A DNA stretch of 64,000 nucleotides from Pseudomonadota bacterium (GTDB lineage: Bacteria; Pseudomonadota; Gammaproteobacteria; JAKAQQ01). Shown in pieces: positions 16,244 to 25,067 of the stretch; within the stretch, counting starts at the first letter, position 1, and each line of letters opens with the position of its first letter. Below the pieces are notes generated by a model. That model saw only the letters and a list, made by a program, of their open reading frames with translations, did not search any database and was not told where the DNA came from. The position numbers and the translations under genes were made by a program. The stretch covers positions 61,679 through 125,678 of the forward strand of contig JAJZYM010000003.1 of the NCBI GenBank assembly GCA_021798115.1. Direction: 5' to 3'.

Positions 16244-18319
16244 ATGGCGTCGTCGCGTCGTCGCCGGATCGCCTACGTCGCCGCGGCCCTCGTCGCGCTT
16301 GTTCTCGCGGCGATCGTGGTCGTTCCCCTGCTGGTTCCGCAGCGGACCGTTCGCCGTCTCGTCGTGCGCACGCTCGATCGGGGTTGCGGCTGCCGCGTGC
16401 TCGTGAACGGGCGCTTTGCCCTGACGCTTTGGCCCGAACCGGAGCTTCTCGCCACCCGTCTTCGCGTGGCGGATCCGCCGGGTTTTGCGTCGCCCCCTCT
16501 CGTCCGCGTCGCCCGGGTGGCACTCCGCGCCTCGTGGACGGATCTTCTCGTCGGCCGCTGGGTCCTCACCTCGGTGCGTCTCGAGCGGGTCGTCGTCGCG
16601 CTCAGCCGCAACGCTCAGGGCGAGAGCAATCTCGCCGCCTTCCTGCACCCGAGCCTCCACCCGAGTCTCGTGCCCCCGTCGCAGCACGCTTCCACTCGGG
16701 TGCGCCGCGCCGCCGTGTCGCCGGCCCTTTTTGCGGTCTTCGGCCGCCTGGTCGTGCGCGGACTCGACATCGTCGACGAACCGGAGGCGCGGCGGCTCCT
16801 CTCTGTTTCGCGCCTGAGCCTCGGCCCGGAGGGTCAACGGGGCCTCCCCTTGACGCTCCGGCTCGCGGCACCCGGGGTGAAGACGAGGCCGCTCACGGTG
16901 TCGCTCGCGGGGCGGATCGTCACGACGAACAGGCACGGGCTCGCGCTCGATCTCGCCGCGCTACGGGTGCGTGCGCCTTCGTTCTTTCCGGGTCCGCTCA
17001 CGGCCGGCAAGGGGCGTTTCGCCTACCGCCCCCTCGGGCGGGAGACACACATCCGGATCTCGCCGATCGTGCTCACGGACCCGCGTCTTGGGCAGGCCGG
17101 AGTCCGGGGAACGATCGACCTTCAAGGAACGACGATCGCCCGTGCGGCCGGGGGCCTTCGTCTCCGCATCCTCTCCGGGTTCGTCCGTCGGGAGCTTCCC
17201 GAACTCCGCCCCCGTGTGGGTCCCTCGGGTCTTCATGCCGCACTCACTTTTTCGGAAGATGGGTCAAGGGTCGGGCCCGCACCGTTCACGCTCGCTTGGG
17301 CGGGGCGCGGCGGTCGGGCGCGGCTTCAGGGACGTCTCACGGCGATGCGCCGTGCGGGGCGGTGGTGCTGGCGTCTTCAGGCCGAAGGCACGGGTCTGGG
17401 TTTCCGCGGGCCCCGTCATCCCTCCTCCTCCCGTCCCTCTTCCTCGCGTCGGGCTTCCCCCCGAGCGTCTTCGCCCGTGACGCCTCGCCGTCCTCGCCCC
17501 GTCGCGCACGATGCCCCGACGTCGGGGATGTGTCTTACGCTCGCGGCGCGTCTCAGCGCTCTCGCCCTCGATGGGGTGCCCGTCCCGCATCTTCGGCTGC
17601 GTGCGTCTCTCGAGGGTCGTCGCCTCTTCGTTCCGACGCTCGAGGCCGAACTCTTCGGCGGCACCCTCCGTGGGCGGGCCCGTGGCCGCCTTCTCGGCCG
17701 GCGCCTTCGTGCGCTCACGGGTCGGGTGACGTTCCGCAACGTGGAGCTCTCAAGCCTCCAATCGGCGCTCGATCCGAGGGCCGGAGGGTCTCTCGCCGGC
17801 CGGGTGAGCGGGACGGCGACCCTCGCCGCGCGCGGCGGGCTCGCCCTTCGTCGCTGGCGCGGTGAGGGTGCGGTGACGGGTTCGGGCCTCGTCTGGCGCG
17901 GGATCGATCTCGCCGCCCTCCTGCGGGCTCTCGCCACGACCGTGCGGGGGCACCCGCCCACCCACTGGCCGTCCGGGGGGACGACATCCCTCGGAATACT
18001 TCGCGCCTCCTGGGCTTTGGCGTCCGAGCAGGTGAACCTGCGTCGTGTCGTTCTCGCTTCGCCTCTTCTTCACGTGAGTGGAGGAGGCCACGTCGGCCTT
18101 GCCGGACCCGGGCGGCTCGATCTCACCCTGGACCTCGCCCCCGGACCCCAGGCCGATGCACGGACCTGGCCGCCGGCCCTGCGCGGGGTCGTGATCCCCG
18201 TCCGCGTGCGCGGCAGCCTGACCCATCCGCTCCCTCTTCCCGACGTCCCGGCGCTTCTCCACCGGCTGCTTCGCCGCCGCCTGGGGCATCTCCTCGGAGG
18301 ATTTCTGAAGGGAGCGTGA
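16244..18319 (+). CDS. AsmA family protein
   Basis: This 691-residue protein has an N-terminal membrane helix (IAYVAAALVALVLAAIVVVPLLV, about 7-29) and then the AsmA N-terminal pattern VLVNGRFALTLWPEPEL and ATRLRVADPPGF. The C-terminal AsmA-like half contains GSLAGRVSGTATLAARGG. AsmA-like proteins are inner-membrane-anchored periplasmic bridges linked to phospholipid transport to the outer membrane. The ATG at 16244 has GGGGAAG upstream and places the helix at the N-terminus; an ATG at 16211 would lie on the predicted promoter. A Ser/Arg/Pro-rich insertion of about 35 residues (17410-17520) interrupts the middle. Confidence 0.85.
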   Translation: MASSRRRRIAYVAAALVALVLAAIVVVPLLVPQRTVRRLVVRTLDRGCGCRVLVNGRFALTLWPEPELLATRLRVADPPGFASPPLVRVARVALRASWTDLLVGRWVLTSVRLERVVVALSRNAQGESNLAAFLHPSLHPSLVPPSQHASTRVRRAAVSPALFAVFGRLVVRGLDIVDEPEARRLLSVSRLSLGPEGQRGLPLTLRLAAPGVKTRPLTVSLAGRIVTTNRHGLALDLAALRVRAPSFFPGPLTAGKGRFAYRPLGRETHIRISPIVLTDPRLGQAGVRGTIDLQGTTIARAAGGLRLRILSGFVRRELPELRPRVGPSGLHAALTFSEDGSRVGPAPFTLAWAGRGGRARLQGRLTAMRRAGRWCWRLQAEGTGLGFRGPRHPSSSRPSSSRRASPRASSPVTPRRPRPVAHDAPTSGMCLTLAARLSALALDGVPVPHLRLRASLEGRRLFVPTLEAELFGGTLRGRARGRLLGRRLRALTGRVTFRNVELSSLQSALDPRAGGSLAGRVSGTATLAARGGLALRRWRGEGAVTGSGLVWRGIDLAALLRALATTVRGHPPTHWPSGGTTSLGILRASWALASEQVNLRRVVLASPLLHVSGGGHVGLAGPGRLDLTLDLAPGPQADARTWPPALRGVVIPVRVRGSLTHPLPLPDVPALLHRLLRRRLGHLLGGFLKGA

Positions 18320-18480
18320 GTGTCTGCCGCCCGAGGCCGCGAATGCCACGCCCGGTGAAGAGGAGGAGGAGAGAGCCTCGAGCGGAAGACCCGTTTCCGT
18401 GCACTGGGGACGCGGCCGCCCGAGCCCGGATCCCACGCCCCCCGTGCGGAAACTCGGGGACAGGATCGAGCCGTTCGTTG

Positions 18481-19224
18481 TCAGCTTTTCCGGCCCGCCG
18501 GTGCCGCGCGTTCAGGGGCGAGCGTGAACTTCTTGAGGCTCATGCTGACCCGGAGACCCGCGTTGGTGTGGAGAACCATGTGAACGATGAGATCGTAGAG
18601 CTGCGGGGCGAGCCAGTAGGCGATTTTTTTGCCCTTCTTGTTGAAGTAGTAGTACTCGGTGGCCGCGAGTTTTCCGAGCGGAGTGTGGAACGTCTTCCGC
18701 GGTCCGATGTGGATCTGGTAGCGGTGCACGTGGTTGTGTTCGGCCACGAAGTAAAAGGCGTGCGGACGGCCGTGCGCGAGAAGATCGTACGACACACGGA
18801 GCTGGGCGAGCTGCTCGTCGCAGGTGCCCGGCGGCAGCGGCCGGGTCCGGCGTTTGGCCCCGACGTTCATGCGGACGTTCTTCGCGGCCCAGTCGAAGAC
18901 GATCGTCTGGTCGGTGGGGTGCCCGCCGCCTTTCTCGATCAGGTTGTAGCGAAGATCGACGAGGTGCCCGCCGTGGAAAAGAAAGTGGCTCGTTTGGATG
19001 TAGGTGCGGTCGAAAAACACCGCGAAGAAACTGCTGGGCGTGAGTGTTCCGGCGTAGACGTAACGGTGTGTCCCCGTACGGGTCAGGCTGAGGACGTCCG
19101 TGCCGGCGTGGATGCCCTCGACCGAGACGGCGTAGCGGGCGTGGAACGAGGGGATCGGAAAATCCTGGGCACGGAGAGGCCGTGCGGCGAGCGCTGCGAG
19201 GAGTGCAGCGAGGGCGAGCACCAT
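18481..19224 (-). CDS. DUF3108 domain protein, exported
   Basis: This 247-residue protein starts with a signal peptide (LALAALLAALAARPLRAQ, cleavage after about residue 20). The DUF3108 beta-rich body follows: FHARYAVSVEGIHAG, YVYAGTLTPSSFFAVFFDRT, the DWAAKNVRMN strand and FHTPLGKLAATEYYYFNKKGKKIAYWLAPQ near the end. The family resembles periplasmic lipid-binding beta folds; its role is unknown. DUF3108 genes often follow purN in gammaproteobacteria, as here. The ATG at 19224 is chosen because it starts the signal peptide. It may be read from the purM-purN transcript, 19 bases upstream. Confidence 0.83.
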   Translation of the reverse strand: MVLALAALLAALAARPLRAQDFPIPSFHARYAVSVEGIHAGTDVLSLTRTGTHRYVYAGTLTPSSFFAVFFDRTYIQTSHFLFHGGHLVDLRYNLIEKGGGHPTDQTIVFDWAAKNVRMNVGAKRRTRPLPPGTCDEQLAQLRVSYDLLAHGRPHAFYFVAEHNHVHRYQIHIGPRKTFHTPLGKLAATEYYYFNKKGKKIAYWLAPQLYDLIVHMVLHTNAGLRVSMSLKKFTLAPERAAPAGRKS

Positions 19225-19243
19225 CGTGCCTCGCGGTGCGCGC

Positions 19244-19900
19244 TCAGCTCGAGAACACTTCTGTGACGTCGATGGGTTCGTCAAGAACTTTCCCCGCGCA
19301 GCAGGCGTGAGCATCGTCCCAGGTCAGGATACCACGGGCCAGTTTGTCGAGAACCCAGGGGTAGAGTTTGCGTTCGGCCTCCTTCGTTCTCGCGGCGAGC
19401 CGTTCGGGATCGTCGTCCGCCCTGACGGGCACGCGGATCCTGGCGATGCGCGGCCCTCCGTCCAGCGATTCGTCCACAAAGTGGACCGTCGATCCGTGCT
19501 CGGTCTCCCCCGCCTCGAGCGCCCGCCGGTAGGTGTCGAGACCCGGATAGCGGGGGAGGAGCGAGGGGTGAATGTTGACCGTTCTTCCCAGTCCGGCGCG
19601 GACGATGTCCGGGCCGAGGATGCGCATGAAGCCGGCGAGCGCGATCCACTGCGGGTGCGCTTCCTCGAGAAGAGCCCCAAGTTGTTCCTCGGCCCCTCGG
19701 CGTCCGAGCGCGCGGTAGTCGACGCAGGCGGTCCGCACCCCGGCCGCGCGCGCCCAGGCGAGGCCCGGGGCGTCCGGCCGGTCGCTCACGACAAGAGCGG
19801 GGGAGAGCGGCACCCGCCCGTCGCGGCAGGCCTCGACGAGGGCGCGCATGGTGCTTCCCTGGCCCGAAAGCAGGATGGCCAGCGACGAAGACGTGCTCAC
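19244..19900 (-). CDS. purN: Phosphoribosylglycinamide formyltransferase
   Basis: This 218-residue enzyme transfers a formyl group from 10-formyl-tetrahydrofolate to GAR, the third step of purine synthesis. The catalytic Asn and His are in [12 protein letters not shown] and the catalytic Asp in [11 protein letters not shown]. The N-terminal phosphate-binding loop is [12 protein letters not shown]. The GTG at 19900 overlaps the purM stop as GTGA, which fixes the start. The frame is open further upstream but only as shadow of purM. Confidence 0.96.
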   Translation of the reverse strand: MSTSSSLAILLSGQGSTMRALVEACRDGRVPLSPALVVSDRPDAPGLAWARAAGVRTACVDYRALGRRGAEEQLGALLEEAHPQWIALAGFMRILGPDIVRAGLGRTVNIHPSLLPRYPGLDTYRRALEAGETEHGSTVHFVDESLDGGPRIARIRVPVRADDDPERLAARTKEAERKLYPWVLDKLARGILTWDDAHACCAGKVLDEPIDVTEVFSS

Positions 19901-20928
19901 ACGACGCGGACGCCGGGCCGATCGACGACGGCGCCGATGTCGTAGACCTCCTCTCCGGCGGCGGTGAGACGCTCGCGGACGGACGTGGAGCGCTCGGGAT
20001 CGACGACGAGGAGAAACCCCAGTCCACCGTTGAAGACCCGGTCCATTTCCTGAGGGGCCACCGGTCCGTGGGCCGCGATCCAGGAGAAGACCGGGGGACA
20101 CGGCCAGCGCTTGCGCTCGAGATCGGCGCCCAGTCCGGGGGGCAAGACGCGCGGCAGGTTTTCCACGAGACCCCCGCCCGTGATGTGGCAGAGGGCGTCG
20201 GGTCGGGTCTCGTCATGGGCGAGGAGGGGAAGGATCCGCTCGACGTAGATGCGGGTCGGGTTGAGGAGCCAGCGGCGGAGCGGCCTGCCGTCGAGGACCT
20301 CGTCGAGGGCCCCCGGATGGGCGGCGAGAATGCGGCGGATCAGGCTGTAGCCGTTGGCGTGCGGGCCGGACGAGACGAGGCCAAGGACACGGTGGCCGGC
20401 GCGGACGCCGCGGCCGTCGAGGATCCGCCCGCGTTCGACGACACCCACGGCGAAGCCCGCGAGATCGAAATCCGACCCTGCGTAGACGCCCGGCATTTCC
20501 GCCGTCTCGCCTCCCACGAGCGCGCAGCCCGCCTGCCGGCAGCCCTCGGCGATGCCGGCCACCACGCGTGCGGCCCGTTCGACGTCGAGGCGGCCGCTGG
20601 CGTAATAGTCGAGGAAAAAGAGGGGTTCGGCGCCGTGCACGAGGATGTCGTTGACGCACATGGCCACAAGATCGATGCCGATCGTGTCCTCGCCACCCTC
20701 CTCGAGGGCGAGGAGGACTTTCGTGCCGACGCCGTCGGTGCCCGAGACGAGCACCGGTTCGCGGTAGCGTTCGAGCGGTACGCGGACGAGGGCTCCGAAC
20801 CCCCCGATGCCGGCGAGGACTTCGGGCCGGCTGGTGCGGGCGGCGAGGGGAGCGATACGCTCGACGAGCTTGTTGCCGGCGTCGATGTCGACACCGGCCT
20901 CGCGGTAGGTTGCCCCGGGCGTGGGCAT
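19897..20928 (-). CDS. purM: Phosphoribosylformylglycinamidine cyclo-ligase (AIR synthetase)
   Basis: This 343-residue protein has the usual PurM length. Landmarks are [14 protein letters not shown], the ATP-binding [32 protein letters not shown] and the C-terminal [15 protein letters not shown]. It closes the imidazole ring of AIR with ATP in the fifth purine step. It heads the purM-purN unit, and is divergent from the DUF2066 gene across a 95-base spacer. Confidence 0.97.
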   Translation of the reverse strand: MPTPGATYREAGVDIDAGNKLVERIAPLAARTSRPEVLAGIGGFGALVRVPLERYREPVLVSGTDGVGTKVLLALEEGGEDTIGIDLVAMCVNDILVHGAEPLFFLDYYASGRLDVERAARVVAGIAEGCRQAGCALVGGETAEMPGVYAGSDFDLAGFAVGVVERGRILDGRGVRAGHRVLGLVSSGPHANGYSLIRRILAAHPGALDEVLDGRPLRRWLLNPTRIYVERILPLLAHDETRPDALCHITGGGLVENLPRVLPPGLGADLERKRWPCPPVFSWIAAHGPVAPQEMDRVFNGGLGFLLVVDPERSTSVRERLTAAGEEVYDIGAVVDRPGVRVV

Positions 20929-20984
20929 GTCAGGAGGCTCCTCTGCGCGTCCGTCGCGATGCGGGAGGGCGCACGACGGGCTTG

Positions 20985-20993
20985 TGCTATCTT
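20985..20993 (+). promoter_or_regulatory. Candidate extended -10 element for the DUF2066 operon
   Basis: TGcTATCTT is an extended -10 sequence in the purM/DUF2066 divergent spacer, with predicted start near 21000 and a leader of about 25 bases. On the minus strand the same patch reads TAAGAT and could serve purM. Confidence 0.4.
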
Positions 20994-21023
20994 ACCCAAA
21001 GAGTCTTTGAGGCCGCCCCCGCC

Positions 21024-22136
21024 GTGATCCAGGAGGCTTGTTCCGCTCCTCGTCGTGCCCTCCCCCGGCTCGGTGTCGTCGCTCTCGCGGCCGTCTTGGC
21101 GTGCGGGATCGCGGGCACTCCGGCGCGGGCGGCGGTCGTGCGTGGACTCTTCCGTGTGGAGCTTGCGGCCGGCCGTGCCCCGCCCGCCGATCCCGATCCT
21201 CTGTTCGTCCAGGCGGCCCGCGTGGTCCTGCGTCGTCTCGGTCTTCGCTTGGGCGTGGAAAACAAGGCGCCCGCGGTCTCGGCGATCCTCGGGGATCCCC
21301 GGCACTGGATCGCCGAATACGGCTACACGGAAGGGGGAGCCTCGGGACCGTTCCGGATCTGGGTTCGTTTCGATGCCCGCAACCTCATGCGCACACTCCT
21401 CGCCGGAGGGATCGCCGTTTGGGGGCGCGAACGGCCACGCGTGCTCTGCGCCCTTGCGGTCCCGACGAGCAGCGGTCGCCGTCTTCTCGGCGCGGGTTCG
21501 CTCGCCTCTCTCAACCGGTCTTTCGAACGTGAGGCCAGGCGGCGGGGGCTCCCGGTCCTCCTGCCGGTCGACGATCTCGCGGATTTGCAACTCCTCGCGC
21601 CCGGCGTGCTCGAGACCACCCCTCTCGCGACGCTCGCCCCGGCGCTCAAGCGCCGCTACCCCTTCGACGCTCTCCTCGTCGGCCACCTCGACAATCTCGG
21701 TTCGGGATCCTGGCGTGGGCGTTTCCGTCTCTGGTCGGCGGGGGGGGTCCGCGCGCGGTGGACAAGTCGTCCGCAGACGACTCGACGCGCGGTCCTGCAT
21801 CACCTCGTGCGCCGTCTGGCGGGTGTGTTCGCGCTTCGGGGGGCTCTTCTCCCGGGCGATGTCGCCCGTCCGGTGGTCGTTCGTGTCGACGGGCTCGAGC
21901 GTCTTTCCGCCGTCGTCTCCGTCGGCCGACTCCTCGGCCGTATCCTCGGCGTGCGGCGTCTGGCCCTGGTGGAGATTCGCGGCCGGGGTGTTGCCGTCTG
22001 GCGGTTCGAGACGCGGATTCGCCCGACCCGTCTCGAGCGGATCCTGCTCTTGACCGACCGGCTCGTGCCCCGGCCGCCCCCTCCGGGCGTCGTCGCGGGG
22101 CGCGCGGAGCAGCTGCGCTTCCGTTACCGGTCGTGA
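21024..22136 (+). CDS. DUF2066 family exported protein
   Basis: This 370-residue protein has an N-terminal signal (PRLGVVALAAVLACGIAGTPARA, cleavage near residue 33). The body matches DUF2066 in pattern: LFVQAARVVLRRLGLRLG, then the YTEGGASGPFRIWVRFDARNLMRTLLAGG strand-helix, DLADLQLLAP and FDALLVGHLDNLGSGSWRGRFRLW. The function is unknown. In many gammaproteobacteria this gene sits between purM and hda, as here. The GTG at 21024 is the only start that precedes the signal peptide closely after the promoter. A weak GAGG lies about 11 bases upstream. Confidence 0.8.
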   Translation: MIQEACSAPRRALPRLGVVALAAVLACGIAGTPARAAVVRGLFRVELAAGRAPPADPDPLFVQAARVVLRRLGLRLGVENKAPAVSAILGDPRHWIAEYGYTEGGASGPFRIWVRFDARNLMRTLLAGGIAVWGRERPRVLCALAVPTSSGRRLLGAGSLASLNRSFEREARRRGLPVLLPVDDLADLQLLAPGVLETTPLATLAPALKRRYPFDALLVGHLDNLGSGSWRGRFRLWSAGGVRARWTSRPQTTRRAVLHHLVRRLAGVFALRGALLPGDVARPVVVRVDGLERLSAVVSVGRLLGRILGVRRLALVEIRGRGVAVWRFETRIRPTRLERILLLTDRLVPRPPPPGVVAGRAEQLRFRYRS

Positions 22137-22708
22137 GCGTCGCGTCCCGGTGGCGCTGGCTTCCGAATGCCCTCAGCCTGAGCCGCGCCCTCCTCGTCAT
22201 CCCGCTCATGGTCGCGGTCCTCGCCCGGCATCCCCGCGCGGCACTCGCGATCGTGTTCGTGGCCGCTCTCAGCGACGGCCTCGACGGATGGTTCGCCAAA
22301 CGTTTCGACTGGCGGACGACCCTCGGGAGCGTTCTCGATCCGGCCGCCGATAAGCTCCTCCTCTCGGGGGCTTTTCTGGCACTCACCCTCGTTGGTCTCG
22401 TGCCCGTCTGGCTGCTCGTTCTCGTGCTCCTGCGCGATCTCGTGATCAGCATCGGGGCGTACGCCTACCGGCGAATCATGGGACGTCTCAGTGTCAAGCC
22501 GACGCGCATCAGTAAGCTCAATACGCTCGTCCAGTTCCTTTTCGTGGTCTTGCTTCTCGCCGACCGACCCTACCTCCATTGGCCCGTCTGGTGGACGGCG
22601 TTCGCCACCGGGGCCGTGACGGCCTCCGCCGTCCTCTCGGGGGTCGATTACGTCTGGGCCTACGGGTGGCCGGCGCTCGGCCACCTGCGGGAGCGGGCGA
22701 AGGCATGA
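22133..22708 (+). CDS. CDP-alcohol phosphatidyltransferase, PgsA-like
   Basis: This 191-residue membrane protein has about five hydrophobic segments and the CDP-alcohol phosphotransferase motif at about residues 47-72: DGWFAKRF, then G-x3-Asp-x3-Asp in GSVLDPAADK. The family swaps CMP on CDP-diacylglycerol for an alcohol such as glycerol-3-phosphate. The motif and length fit PgsA (phosphatidylglycerophosphate synthase), but cardiolipin-synthase-like members look similar. A pgpA gene for the next step is at 46.6 kb. Starts overlap on both sides (GTGA, then ATGA into hda) imply one operon with DUF2066 and hda. Confidence 0.83.
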   Translation: MSVASRWRWLPNALSLSRALLVIPLMVAVLARHPRAALAIVFVAALSDGLDGWFAKRFDWRTTLGSVLDPAADKLLLSGAFLALTLVGLVPVWLLVLVLLRDLVISIGAYAYRRIMGRLSVKPTRISKLNTLVQFLFVVLLLADRPYLHWPVWWTAFATGAVTASAVLSGVDYVWAYGWPALGHLRERAKA

Positions 22709-23502
22709 ATGGGGATCGGGCCGGGGGTGGTCGGACGGGCCCCCCGTCCCTCGCCGTGCCCCGGGGTGAACCTCTCCCTCTCGTTCCGCCTCCGCCGGAG
22801 ACTTTCGGCAACTATCTCGGGGCGACGAACGCCGAGACGGTGGCTCGGCTCGTGACCGCGGTGCGTGTCTCTCTCTCGCACGACGCCCGCTTGCCGCTCC
22901 TTCTGCGTGGTCCGCGCGGGAGCGGCAAGTCGCATCTCGCGCGCGCTTTCGTGACCGAAGCGCACGCGGGTGGGGGTGAGGCCGTCTATCTCGACCTTGG
23001 TGCCCTGGGTTCCGAGACCGCCTGCGCTCTTCTTGCCGCCGGCGGTTGGGGACGCTACGCCTGTCTCGCCCTGGACGGGATCGAAAACCTGCGCGGCCAG
23101 CGGGCCCGTGAGGAAGCTCTCCTGTCTCTCTTGGTCGATACCGGCGGAGGAGGGAGCGGTCTCTTCATGACGGAGGCCGTGGACGGGGAGATCGGCAAGG
23201 GCTGGATTCTTCCCGACGTCGTCTCGCGTCTTCGGGCCGCGGAGATCCTGCATCTCAAACCCCCAAACGAGGACGAGCGCCGCGCGATCGTCCGTGCTTA
23301 TTTCGTTGCCCGGCGGATGCCGGTCGGTGAAAACGTCCTCGCCTGGATCGAGACCCACGCCCCGCGGGACCTCACGTCCCTGGGAGCCCTTTCGGCCGCT
23401 CTTTTGCACGAAGCCGAGCGGCGAAAGCGTAGAATCACCCTAGGACTTGCACGCGAGGTTCTCCGTTCGATGCCCGGACCCGAGCGCGGAGGGGATCTGT
23501 GA
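22705..23502 (+). CDS. hda: DnaA-like regulatory protein Hda
   Basis: This 265-residue protein is a DnaA-domain-III-like AAA+ ATPase without the DNA-binding domain IV. The sensor and Walker motifs are GPRGSGKSHLARAF (Walker A, about 69-82) and YACLALDGIENLRG (Walker B). The end is a Lid domain, THAPRDLTSLGALSAALLHEAERRKRRITLGLAREVL. In gammaproteobacteria Hda with the beta clamp promotes DnaA-ATP hydrolysis after initiation. The N-terminal 35 residues are Pro/Gly-rich, and I see no clear clamp-binding QL-x-L motif there. Length is slightly above the usual 235-250. Confidence 0.86.
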   Translation: MNGDRAGGGRTGPPSLAVPRGEPLPLVPPPPETFGNYLGATNAETVARLVTAVRVSLSHDARLPLLLRGPRGSGKSHLARAFVTEAHAGGGEAVYLDLGALGSETACALLAAGGWGRYACLALDGIENLRGQRAREEALLSLLVDTGGGGSGLFMTEAVDGEIGKGWILPDVVSRLRAAEILHLKPPNEDERRAIVRAYFVARRMPVGENVLAWIETHAPRDLTSLGALSAALLHEAERRKRRITLGLAREVLRSMPGPERGGDL

Positions 23503-23921
23503 GGACGGTCGGTTCCGTCAGGGCCGCACGCGGCCGGGTTCCACGCCTGGGCCGTCTGTTTCTGGTGATGGGCGCACTCGTGGTTTTGTGCACGGCCTGC
23601 GTCCACCCACCCCCTGTCCAGGAGATGAGCGACGCGCGCCAGACCATTGCCGCGGCCCGCGCCGCAGGTGCAGCCCGTTGCGCGGCGGCCGAGGAGGCCA
23701 CCGTGGCCGCGCGCCGCTGGATCGAGAACGCTTCCTACGCACTCAGCATTCACGACTATCCGATGGCTGGTCGCAGTGCGCGGCGTGCCCAGCGGCGGGC
23801 GTACTTGGCGCTGGTCATGCTGCACGTCGTCCCGCCACGCCGGGGCATGTCCTCACGTCTCCTCCACGTCTGTCCTCCCCCCCGGACAAAGAACGACGCT
23901 TCGGGCCCCAAGCCCCAATGA
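23499..23921 (+). CDS. Small lipoprotein, DUF4398-like
   Basis: This 140-residue protein has a lipoprotein signal ending LVVLCTAC (Cys at about residue 34). It then shows PVQEMSDARQTIAAARAAGA, the start of the DUF4398 helical repeat seen in small envelope lipoproteins, and a second Ala/Arg-rich helix SARRAQRRAYLALVML. The last 30 residues are Pro/Arg-rich and look unstructured. The function is unknown. The GTG overlaps the hda stop, so it may ride on that transcript. It precedes a LysM lipoprotein of similar helical character. Confidence 0.68.
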   Translation: MRTVGSVRAARGRVPRLGRLFLVMGALVVLCTACVHPPPVQEMSDARQTIAAARAAGAARCAAAEEATVAARRWIENASYALSIHDYPMAGRSARRAQRRAYLALVMLHVVPPRRGMSSRLLHVCPPPRTKNDASGPKPQ

Positions 23922-24103
23922 GATCCGGTCCACGCGGAGCGTGGAGGAGGGAGGCGGCGGGGAAGGATCGAGCACCGCACGCCAAGGGAGTGTTGCAACT
24001 TTCTTGGTTTCATGCGATCCTATGGCCAAGGGATGGACGAGCATCACGGGCCGTCGTCCCGAGCACACGGTCTTATGGTCGTACCGATTTTGAGGAGTGA
24101 CCC

Positions 24104-24865
24104 ATGAAAAAAATCTCACCGAAGCTTGTGGTGACGGCGGCGTGTCTCGGCGTGGCTCTGGCCGCGTGTGCCACGAAGCCGACGCCCCCCCCACCGCCCA
24201 AGAAGCCGAGCGCGGCCACGCTCGCGGCCATCGCCGCAGCGAAAAAGGCCGTCACCCGCGCGCAGAAGGTCGGCTGCCAGACCCAGAGTGAGCAGAGCCT
24301 CATCTCCGAGGCCTTGGCCGCGGCCCACGCCAAGGTTCCGGACAACATGAAGGCCCAGCAGCTGGCCGGCAAGGCCCGCCGCGAGGCCGACGCTTGTGCC
24401 AATTCCTACTGGCTCGGCAAGGCCAAGGCGGTTCTCCGCAAGGTCAAGAACTACACGAACCTCAACGCGCACGAGCAGAACGAACTTGCGAACGGTGAGG
24501 CCGATATCGAGAACGGCCGTGGGCGGACCGCCTACGACACGCTCAGCCGTCTCCTGGCCGAACTCAAGGCGGCCCGGACCACCTATACCGTGGTGCGCGG
24601 CAACAGCCTGTGGGCGATTGCCGGCAAGAGCTCGATCTACGGCAATCCCTTCGAGTGGCCGCTGATTTACCGGAGCAACTCCGCCAAAATCCGTGATCCG
24701 GACCTGATTTTCCCGAACGAGCGTCTCAAGATCGTTCTCAATCCGGTTCGGAGCGCCGTCAAGAGCGCCGTCCACTACGCCCGGACCCGCGGTCCTTGGC
24801 GCAACGGACAGGCTCTTCCCAAAGATCGCGCGTGGCTCGCGTCCCAGCAGGGCACCCCCTTCTGA
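24104..24865 (+). CDS. LysM-domain lipoprotein with N-terminal helical domain
   Basis: This 253-residue protein has a lipoprotein signal (LGVALAACATKP, Cys at about residue 22), a Pro-rich spacer, and Ala/Lys-rich helices to about residue 155. The LysM domain comes after that: TTYTVVRGNSLWAIAGKSSIYGNP...EWPLIYRSN...DPDLIFPNERL. LysM binds peptidoglycan sugars, so the protein probably ties the outer membrane to the cell wall. A strong GAGGAG lies eight bases before the ATG. Codons are less GC-biased than in the neighbours (many AAG and AAC), which suggests high expression. A strong terminator follows. Confidence 0.85.
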   Translation: MKKISPKLVVTAACLGVALAACATKPTPPPPPKKPSAATLAAIAAAKKAVTRAQKVGCQTQSEQSLISEALAAAHAKVPDNMKAQQLAGKARREADACANSYWLGKAKAVLRKVKNYTNLNAHEQNELANGEADIENGRGRTAYDTLSRLLAELKAARTTYTVVRGNSLWAIAGKSSIYGNPFEWPLIYRSNSAKIRDPDLIFPNERLKIVLNPVRSAVKSAVHYARTRGPWRNGQALPKDRAWLASQQGTPF

Positions 24866-24941
24866 GACACCTGCACCGAGGACATGACCGTGCCAGGGCC
24901 CTTGGGCTTACGGAGCGGTGAGGTCTGACGGGGAGGAACAC

Positions 24942-24994
24942 GAGGCCCCTGAGAGGCGGGACGAACAGCCCGCCGCTCAGGGGCCTCCTCTTTA
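24942..24994 (+). terminator. Intrinsic terminator after the LysM lipoprotein gene
   Basis: A 19-base arm (24942-24960) pairs with 24969-24987 with one mismatch and an 8-base loop, then CTCTTTA follows. It lies 77 bases after the LysM stop. It is the strongest hairpin I see in the window, and its T-run is short. Confidence 0.72.
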
Positions 24995-25067
24995 TGGCGA
25001 GCCATTTCGTGCGGGGGGGCGTTCACGCGGTGCGCACGGTCGGGAGGACCATCGGGTTACGGTCTCG

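Noticed and set aside
24918..25067. N-terminal extension of the glycosyltransferase from the GTG at 24918
   Set aside because: It would translate through the terminator hairpin, and the residues have no similarity to the GT2 fold.
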